Position numbers and translations under genes: made by a program. Under the pieces are notes generated by a model. That model was not told the DNA's origin. It saw only the letters and a program-made list of their open reading frames with translations, and made no database searches. A stretch of DNA of 64,000 nucleotides from Palsa-189 sp963803735 (lineage in GTDB: Bacteria > Acidobacteriota > Terriglobia > Acidiferrales > UBA7541): NCBI GenBank assembly GCA_963803735.1, contig CAWDNV010000013.1, positions 317,840-381,839 of the forward strand, in the 5' to 3' direction. Positions 58,344-64,000 of this stretch are shown here, piece by piece. Within the stretch, counting starts at the first letter, position 1; every line of letters begins with the position of its first letter.

Positions 58344-60650
58344 ATGTTTGATCTTTTTAAGCCTAATAACTGTGTTCTGGCAAACCACTCTAAACGTGAC
58401 AAGGTCTGGCAAACTCGGGTATTGAGTTTCTTCGTCTTCTTTGTGTTTCAGCTCCTATTTGCATCGGGAGTTAAGGCCCAAGTCCAAGTGCCCGTTGGGC
58501 GGGGCGTTGTGCGGGTCGAATCTACACAACAAAGAAGAGAAGGCGACCGCTACATCGCCGACGGGAATGTGGATTTGCATTATCTGGATATGCGGCTTAG
58601 GGCTGATCACATCGAGTACAACTCCAAAACTTACGACATACTCGCCTACGGCCACGTTATTTTCGACTACAACACGCAACATTTCGAGTCTCCCGAAGGC
58701 CACTACAACGTTCGCACCGATCAAGGCGTCTTTTCTCACGTCCAAGGGAGAATCACCGTCACCCGGCGCCCAAATCCCAATGTCCTGTTCTCGCCGAACC
58801 CGATCTCGTTTGAAGCCGACGAGGTGGACCGCGTAGGTGAACAAACCTACGTGTTTAAGAGGGCCTGGATGACAATTTGCCTGCCCAATCGCCCCTTGTG
58901 GAAGTTCTACTCCGTTCGTTCCACACTGAAGGTCGGCGACAAGGTGGTACTGGTTCGCGCCAACTTTCGATTGCTGAAGGTTCCCTTGATATATCTGCCG
59001 TACGCGACCATACCGGCGAGCCAAAACGTCCGCCAATCGGGTTTTTTACTTCCCGAGCTATCTGAAAATTCGGTGCGAGGCTACGTCGCGGGCGATTCGT
59101 ATTATTGGGCTCCGACGGACTGGATGGACGCGGAAATCGGCGCTCAATACATGACTTTGCGAGGATGGGGGCAAAGCCTTGATGTCCGTGCGGTACCGTC
59201 GACTAACATGGATCTAGGTATTCATTACTACGGAGTGGAGGATCGCGGCCTGCCAGGTCCAAATGGGACTTTGATTCCGGAAGGCGGCAACGAAGCCAGG
59301 CTGCTCTTTACAGACAACCTAGGCGGCGGCTGGCGCGGCGTTGCCGACCTAAACTACCTGAGTTCGCTCACTTTCCGCCTGGCATTCGCCACGACTTTCA
59401 ACGAAGCCACTGTTTCTGAGGAGCATAGCAACGTTTTCGTAACCAACAACTTTCACGGATTCAGCCTGAATATTGCAGCGCTCAATTACAAGGATTTTCT
59501 GAATGCGCAGCCGGAAACCAGTATTGTTCTGCGCAGCGCGCCAGAGGTGCGGTTCAGCTCCACCGACCGGTCTTTCTGGCAGAAGTGGCCCTTATATTTC
59601 GGATTCGATAGCGTCAGCGGTGCCGTGCGGCGTTCCGACACCATTATCGACACTGGCCAACTCGTACAGCGTTCCGAGCTCGCTCCTCACGTGACCCTCC
59701 CATTGCGTTGGGGTTCTTGGTTCGGCGTAACCAGTACTGCAGGATTCAGGCTCACCGATTACGGCGAGCAGCTCGTAAACGGCACGCCGGTCAACCAGAA
59801 CCTGCTACGCACCGACGGCGAATTCAGTGTTGAATTGCGTCCTCCAGCGCTCGAACGCGTCTGGGATCGACGCAAAACCAAATGGAAGCACGTGATAGAG
59901 CCTGAAATTATCTATAACCGTGTAACCGGAATTGGGGATTTCAGCCGAATTATTCGCTTTGACGAAGACGACACAATTACAGATACCAGCGAAATCGAAT
60001 CCCGCATCACGCAGCGATTCTTCCGCAAAAGCAGTGACGGCCAGGTTGAAGAATTTCTCACTTGGCGCCTGGCGGCCAAGTACTACTTCGATCCGACCTT
60101 TGGAGGGGCGTTGGTGACGGGGCAGCGCAATGTTTTCGCTGCGCTCGATTCGCTCACGCCGTTTGCCTTCGCTGATGAACCTCGGCGTTGGTCGCCGATT
60201 GTCAGTGATATCAAGATAAACTACAGCCAGCATTATGATCTTCAGTTGGAGACGGATTTCGATCCGATTCCAAATCGGCTGTCTGCATTCGGACTTATTG
60301 GCACAGCGCATCCTTTTCGGCAATCCTTCATCAGCCTCGCTGAGTTCAGATTGAATACGGACCCAATACTACAGCCGCGCCAGGATCAGATCCGTCTTAC
60401 CGCGGGCTGGGGCCAGCTGAATCGCAAAGGGTGGAACACGGCTACTGCGTTCGCTTATGATACGATTCAGCGCTCCTTGCAATACGAGGTGGTGCAGGCG
60501 AGCTACAATGGCGGTTGTTGTGGAATCAGCTTTGAATATCGCCGCCTGGCTCTCGGACCCCTTCGCAACGACAATCAATTTCGCGCGGCGCTGCTCATTG
60601 CGAATTTAGGGACGTTTGGAAACCTGCGCCGCACGGAGCGATTGTTCTAG
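58344..60650 (+). CDS. lptD: LPS-assembly protein LptD (OstA-LptD architecture)
   Basis: A 768-residue protein with an N-terminal hydrophobic signal (about 28-45, cleavage near VKA-QV). An LptA/OstA-like beta-jellyroll (about 55-165) has VRVESTQQRREGDRYIADGN and MRLRADHIEYNSKTYDILAY. The LptD barrel domain follows, with VPLIYLPYATIPASQNVRQS and GFLLPELSENSVRGYVAGDS, typical for LptD. The final residue is phenylalanine. The CC pair near the C-terminus (GGCCGISFEYRRL) matches the conserved disulfide region. It inserts LPS into the outer leaflet. ATG 58344 follows a GTG; the start is approximate. No LptE gene is adjacent. Confidence 0.9.
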   Translation: MFDLFKPNNCVLANHSKRDKVWQTRVLSFFVFFVFQLLFASGVKAQVQVPVGRGVVRVESTQQRREGDRYIADGNVDLHYLDMRLRADHIEYNSKTYDILAYGHVIFDYNTQHFESPEGHYNVRTDQGVFSHVQGRITVTRRPNPNVLFSPNPISFEADEVDRVGEQTYVFKRAWMTICLPNRPLWKFYSVRSTLKVGDKVVLVRANFRLLKVPLIYLPYATIPASQNVRQSGFLLPELSENSVRGYVAGDSYYWAPTDWMDAEIGAQYMTLRGWGQSLDVRAVPSTNMDLGIHYYGVEDRGLPGPNGTLIPEGGNEARLLFTDNLGGGWRGVADLNYLSSLTFRLAFATTFNEATVSEEHSNVFVTNNFHGFSLNIAALNYKDFLNAQPETSIVLRSAPEVRFSSTDRSFWQKWPLYFGFDSVSGAVRRSDTIIDTGQLVQRSELAPHVTLPLRWGSWFGVTSTAGFRLTDYGEQLVNGTPVNQNLLRTDGEFSVELRPPALERVWDRRKTKWKHVIEPEIIYNRVTGIGDFSRIIRFDEDDTITDTSEIESRITQRFFRKSSDGQVEEFLTWRLAAKYYFDPTFGGALVTGQRNVFAALDSLTPFAFADEPRRWSPIVSDIKINYSQHYDLQLETDFDPIPNRLSAFGLIGTAHPFRQSFISLAEFRLNTDPILQPRQDQIRLTAGWGQLNRKGWNTATAFAYDTIQRSLQYEVVQASYNGGCCGISFEYRRLALGPLRNDNQFRAALLIANLGTFGNLRRTERLF

Positions 60651-60750
60651 TTCGTTCGAGAACTGGATTTAGGATTGTGTCTTTTCGGTCTGATTGAGGG
60701 ATAAGACTCTCGCCGGGTAAATCAGTTGGAGCTGCTGTAGCGGAGAATAG

Positions 60751-62190
60751 ATGTTTGAGCGTCGTTCCGCGTTGTTAGGTTTCATTTCAGGACTTCTCGA
60801 CTTAGGCTTGACCGCGCTGTCATTTCCTGTCGCCTATTGGGTTCGCATGCGGGTGTTGGCTCGAATGGTAGGGGACGTCGTCCAACCGGCGATTTACCCC
60901 TTCAGATTGTATTGGGGACTCTTTGTCGGCATTTTGGTGATCTGGTTTTTGATTGCCCACTTTCTGCACATCTATCGTGATATTGAACTGCGCAATCGCC
61001 AGCAACTCATCGGCGATGCAGCGAAGGTAATTATCCTTGGAGTTGTGGCCTTAAACGCCGCCTTGTACTTTGTGAGGGCGGACTATATCAGCAGAGCCTT
61101 TATTCTAACTATTGCGGCGGTTAATTTTTTACTCGTGGCCACCGGTCGAGCGGTTTTGCTCGGCGGCAGCAAGGGCCTGCGAGACAAGTTTCAAAGGTTT
61201 CACTACTGCTTGATTGTCGGACTTGGCCAGAATGCGCGCGAGCTTGCCTCTTTGATTGAACAAAGTGAGCCGCAAGGATTGCGTTTGATAGGGTTCGTGA
61301 ACCCCGGAACGAATGTGGAATCGAGAATCGGCGCACTGAAATCACAGTATCCCATCTTTGCATTAGCCGACGTGTACGGGATCCTTCAAAATCATGTCGT
61401 TGATGAAGTTCTTTTCGCTGTTAACAACGACGAACTGGAGCATTTGGAGCCGCTCATTGACCGTTGCCATAAGGAAGGTATCCGAACTCGCGTGGATCTC
61501 GGTTTTTTCCCGCGCACCTTCGCGCGCGTTCATCTCGAAAACCTTCGACACATCCCCCTGCTGACGCTGGGCTCTACGCCCAACAACGAGTTTGCACTAT
61601 TCGCGAAGCGTGCCGTCGACCTCATCGTAAGCGCGCTCGCGCTCATCCTGCTTTCGCCGCTCCTGCTGATCATTGCGATTCTCGTACGTCTCACCTCGCC
61701 AGGCCCGATTTTGTATCGCCAGATTCGCTGCGGCCTCAACGGCCGGCGATTCGCGCTGTATAAATTCCGCTCCATGGTCGCCAATGCAGATGAGCTTCGC
61801 GCGGAGCTGGATATTCTGAACGAGCTTGAGGGCCCAGCATTCAAGATCAAAAACGATCCGCGCTGCACGCCGCTGGGCCGCTGGCTGCGAAAGTTCAGCT
61901 TGGATGAACTGCCCCAGCTCTGGAACGTGCTGATCGGCGAAATGTCTTTCGTGGGTCCGCGTCCGCCTTTGCCGCAGGAAGTAGAAATGTATGCGCCTTG
62001 GCAACGGCGGCGCTTGCGCATGCGTCCCGGCCTGACGTGCTTATGGACGCTCGAAGGCCGAAATCGGTTGAGCTTCGATAGGCTCGTGCAGTTCGATCTC
62101 GCTTACATCGACAATTGGTCATTATGGCTGGACTTGAAAATCTTCCTGAAAACGATCCCCCACGTTGCGCTTGGCCGTGGCGCCAGCTGA
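60751..62190 (+). CDS. Polyprenyl-phosphate sugar-1-phosphate transferase (WcaJ/WbaP-like)
   Basis: A 479-residue protein. Four or five N-terminal helices (about 8-145) are followed by a cytosolic Rossmann-like domain (about 148-250, CLIVGLGQNARELASLIEQS). A helix at about 290-312 leads to the catalytic domain, with YKFRSMVANADELRAELDIL, GPAFKIKNDPRCTPLGRWLR, FSLDELPQLWNVLIGEMSFV and GPRPPLPQEVEMYAPWQRRR. All residues typical of this transferase family are present. It starts a glycan on undecaprenyl phosphate by adding a sugar-1-phosphate and so can prime the glycan exported by Wzm/Wzt. Its 3' end overlaps the ligase gene by 69 bases on the other strand. Confidence 0.92.
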   Translation: MFERRSALLGFISGLLDLGLTALSFPVAYWVRMRVLARMVGDVVQPAIYPFRLYWGLFVGILVIWFLIAHFLHIYRDIELRNRQQLIGDAAKVIILGVVALNAALYFVRADYISRAFILTIAAVNFLLVATGRAVLLGGSKGLRDKFQRFHYCLIVGLGQNARELASLIEQSEPQGLRLIGFVNPGTNVESRIGALKSQYPIFALADVYGILQNHVVDEVLFAVNNDELEHLEPLIDRCHKEGIRTRVDLGFFPRTFARVHLENLRHIPLLTLGSTPNNEFALFAKRAVDLIVSALALILLSPLLLIIAILVRLTSPGPILYRQIRCGLNGRRFALYKFRSMVANADELRAELDILNELEGPAFKIKNDPRCTPLGRWLRKFSLDELPQLWNVLIGEMSFVGPRPPLPQEVEMYAPWQRRRLRMRPGLTCLWTLEGRNRLSFDRLVQFDLAYIDNWSLWLDLKIFLKTIPHVALGRGAS

Positions 62191-63741
62191 AACAGCCGTT
62201 TCCTTGAGTTGATGCAATTGGTGGTACAGCGCCAGCGCCAATCCCGTCAAAAACCAGAAGAGAAACATCACCACCGAATCGCCAAAATCGTAGTGCACCA
62301 GCGAACTCACGAAGAACGAACTTGTCGCGCCTAGAATGCCCAGCGAGAGTCCGTAAGGGAATGGATCCATACGCTTACGCGTTTGCACGACCAACCGCGC
62401 CAACATAAGCCAATATGCCGCCATGAAAACGACCCATGCGGCCAGCACCAGCAGCCCCATTTCGACGCCGATTTCAATCGGAGTCGAATGGAAATGCAGT
62501 TGAACTCCATATTTTTTGTAGGCTGCCAAGTCAAACCTTGAAGGCGCGTCCCGTATCACGTTCATTCCTACACCGAACAAGGGATGAGCTTCGATCAACT
62601 TTGCTCCATCGCGCCACATTAAAAGACGGTAGTCCGTGCCCGCATCGTTCAGAGCGAACAAGCCCATCTGCCGGTATCGGTGCATAGCTACGGTTGTTCC
62701 GACAACAGCGACGATGAGAATTGCGGGGATGATAACGGTTCGCGACCAATGCTTGAGAAAAAAGCAGAGTTCGACCACGCATCCGAACGCAAATGCCAGC
62801 CAGGCCCCACGAGTGAGCGTCATCGCCAATACGGCGCCGAAAACGAGCAAGAGTCCGGCGAAGACCGTGCTCGACAGCGGCGAATACCGCCGATGGCTCA
62901 GCCACAGCCCAAAAACAAGACAGGCCAGAAGCTGCAAGACGGCCGCATAAGTGACGTAATGGCTGTAGAAGGCCCGAGCGCGCGCAGGCCGGTCCGTTTC
63001 TATCTGCATTCCGAGTTCACTGAAGGTTTTGGGGCGCGGTGCATTGTCTAGAGAGACCGCGATAGGAACGGCGTCCTTCATAATCTCGATGCCGAGCCCG
63101 TGTATTACCCGAAGCTGCATCGGCTTGCCGGACGGCTCGGAATCCACGCGCCGCAGGAACTCTTGCGGCCTTTCGACGCTATGGCCGTCAACCCGTAGAA
63201 TAACGTCGGCCTCACGCAGCCCGGCGCGATAAAAGGTTGTCCCGGGCTCGGGATTATGAATTCGCAGCCCAACGCCATCGACGTAGCTCCACATCGCCCA
63301 GCCGGCTGCGCTAAGTGAAGAAAGGAAAAGAACCGCCAGCAATTGCTTGACCCGCCGCGCATTCGAGACGTTATGCGCCACGAGTAGAACCATGAAAATC
63401 AGCGCAATTTTGCGCATGCCTTCCCAGCTCGAAGCTGGGAGGGGCGACACCAGCGCCGATATGACGGAGAGTACGAGGAAGATGAGTATCGGAAGGTCCA
63501 GGGGTGAGCTCTTCAGCATCCTGCGGCGCACCAGCGCCAGCCGCAGAACCCACGCTAAGGCCGCACCTGCATAGGTAACGTGGGACGCCGCAATCGAGAG
63601 AGGTTGTGCGATGACGAAGAGGAAAAGAAAAAATGCCGTGATCGTTTCCAGACTACGAGACAACCTGGCGGTGAGGTCATTAGCGGCTGCGCGCGGGCGG
63701 CTTACACCCAGCATTGTATCGGCCATCTGATTGGTCGCCAT
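62122..63741 (-). CDS. O-antigen ligase (WaaL/Wzy_C family) with inserted PDZ-like domain
   Basis: A 539-residue membrane protein with about eleven helices. The Wzy_C core has TRGAWLAFAFGCVVELCFFL, and the periplasmic loop AHPLFGVGMNVIRDAPSRFD leads to a later HFHSTPIEIGVEMGLLVLAA. The His of LHFHSTPIE corresponds to the catalytic region of ligases. Unusually, about 70 residues between two N-terminal helices (near 150-220) read VGLRIHNPEPGTTFYRAGLR, VILRVDGHSVERPQEFLRRV and MQLRVIHGLG, the pattern of a PDZ domain. ATG 63741 is the preferred start; ATG 63726 or the GTG at 63777 are options. It likely joins the exported glycan to lipid A-core or to another acceptor. Confidence 0.85.
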   Translation of the reverse strand: MATNQMADTMLGVSRPRAAANDLTARLSRSLETITAFFLFLFVIAQPLSIAASHVTYAGAALAWVLRLALVRRRMLKSSPLDLPILIFLVLSVISALVSPLPASSWEGMRKIALIFMVLLVAHNVSNARRVKQLLAVLFLSSLSAAGWAMWSYVDGVGLRIHNPEPGTTFYRAGLREADVILRVDGHSVERPQEFLRRVDSEPSGKPMQLRVIHGLGIEIMKDAVPIAVSLDNAPRPKTFSELGMQIETDRPARARAFYSHYVTYAAVLQLLACLVFGLWLSHRRYSPLSSTVFAGLLLVFGAVLAMTLTRGAWLAFAFGCVVELCFFLKHWSRTVIIPAILIVAVVGTTVAMHRYRQMGLFALNDAGTDYRLLMWRDGAKLIEAHPLFGVGMNVIRDAPSRFDLAAYKKYGVQLHFHSTPIEIGVEMGLLVLAAWVVFMAAYWLMLARLVVQTRKRMDPFPYGLSLGILGATSSFFVSSLVHYDFGDSVVMFLFWFLTGLALALYHQLHQLKETAVSAGATAKRNVGDRFQEDFQVQP

Positions 63742-63960
63742 CGCCGCTAGTTTCCCATTCTCCCTACCGCAACGCACGGGAAATCAGCGCGCTTCGGGCC
63801 CGTACTCAAACCCGGGCAGCACTACTGTCAGTAACACTGGATGGTATCGCCGGGGAAATCTCGACGAAATTACTGGGGCGGGTTTTGGCGGATTTGGTAA
63901 AAACACCGCCTAATTCAGCCATTGGTCTACGTGCTATGCTCTAGGAGATGTGTGCAAGAT

Positions 63961-64000
63961 CGGGGCGTAGCGCAGCCTGGTAGCGCGCCTGCCTTGGGCG
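63961..64000 (+). tRNA. tRNA-Pro (anticodon TGG), 5' part only
   Basis: The last 40 bases begin with the acceptor strand CGGGGCG, then the D-arm GCGCAGCCTGGTAGCGC. The anticodon arm follows, with loop CTTGGGC giving anticodon TGG, and stem 5' strand CCTGC. The first base C and the D-arm are characteristic of bacterial tRNA-Pro. The 3' half lies outside the window, so pairing of the acceptor stem could not be checked. TATGCT at 63935 is a possible -10 element about 20 bases upstream. Confidence 0.85.

Overview
The window looks like a chromosomal segment of a Gram-negative soil bacterium, most probably an Acidobacteriota member. That assignment is an inference from gene content and protein style: LptD and an ABC-type O-antigen exporter (so an outer membrane with LPS), a TreY/TreZ trehalose pathway with a GH57/DUF3536 amylase, many two-domain glycosyltransferases, DUF5818 and DUF2304 proteins, and NarL-type regulators. 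A 16S or marker-gene search would be needed to confirm it.

Region 1 (1-26.8 kb) is a surface-glycan locus, almost entirely on the minus strand and densely packed with short overlaps. From its upstream end it encodes a tandem GT2 protein, an O-antigen-type ABC permease and ATPase, a coiled-coil/beta-sandwich/GT2 protein, GmhB, a TylF-type methyltransferase-GT2 fusion, a 1256-residue methyltransferase-coiled coil-GT2-GT4 fusion, an unknown protein, a methyltransferase, HddC, HddA, three GT-C-type membrane glycosyltransferases, a zinc-finger methyltransferase and a DPM1-like GT2/DUF2304 pair. GmhB, HddA and HddC are three of the four steps to GDP-D-glycero-alpha-D-manno-heptose. The two fusion proteins share a GT2 domain encoded by a nearly perfect 795-bp direct repeat. 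The downstream end (1.2-2.55 kb) is decayed: a frameshifted GT17 gene, an integrase-core remnant and a truncated unknown gene. A GT-C gene then runs off the left edge.

Region 2 (26.8-34.4 kb) is housekeeping: a 46-residue microprotein, a secreted protein, an MFS transporter, endonuclease III, RdgB, RNase PH, a membrane GT2, a GerMN lipoprotein-like protein and an N-acetylmuramoyl-L-alanine amidase.

Region 3 (34.4-44.3 kb) is a loose set of small stress and regulatory genes. It contains two ECF sigma factors without visible anti-sigma factors, an intact and a broken response regulator, two paralogous Cys-rich microproteins, two paralogous 75-80 residue proteins, a YtxH protein, a glycine-zipper stress protein, a beta-barrel, a DUF5818 protein and an AsmA-like protein. 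Several paralogues lie in roughly mirrored positions and orientations.

Region 4 (44.6-58.1 kb) is a glycogen/trehalose module: GT4, GH133 amylo-1,6-glucosidase, TreZ, GH57/DUF3536 and TreY, together with a degenerate histidine kinase, a DUF892 ferritin-like protein and a NarL regulator. It probably links desiccation or osmotic stress to trehalose formation.

Region 5 (58.3-64 kb) returns to the envelope: LptD, a polyprenyl-phosphate sugar-1-phosphate transferase, an O-antigen ligase with an inserted PDZ-like domain, and a tRNA-Pro cut by the right edge.
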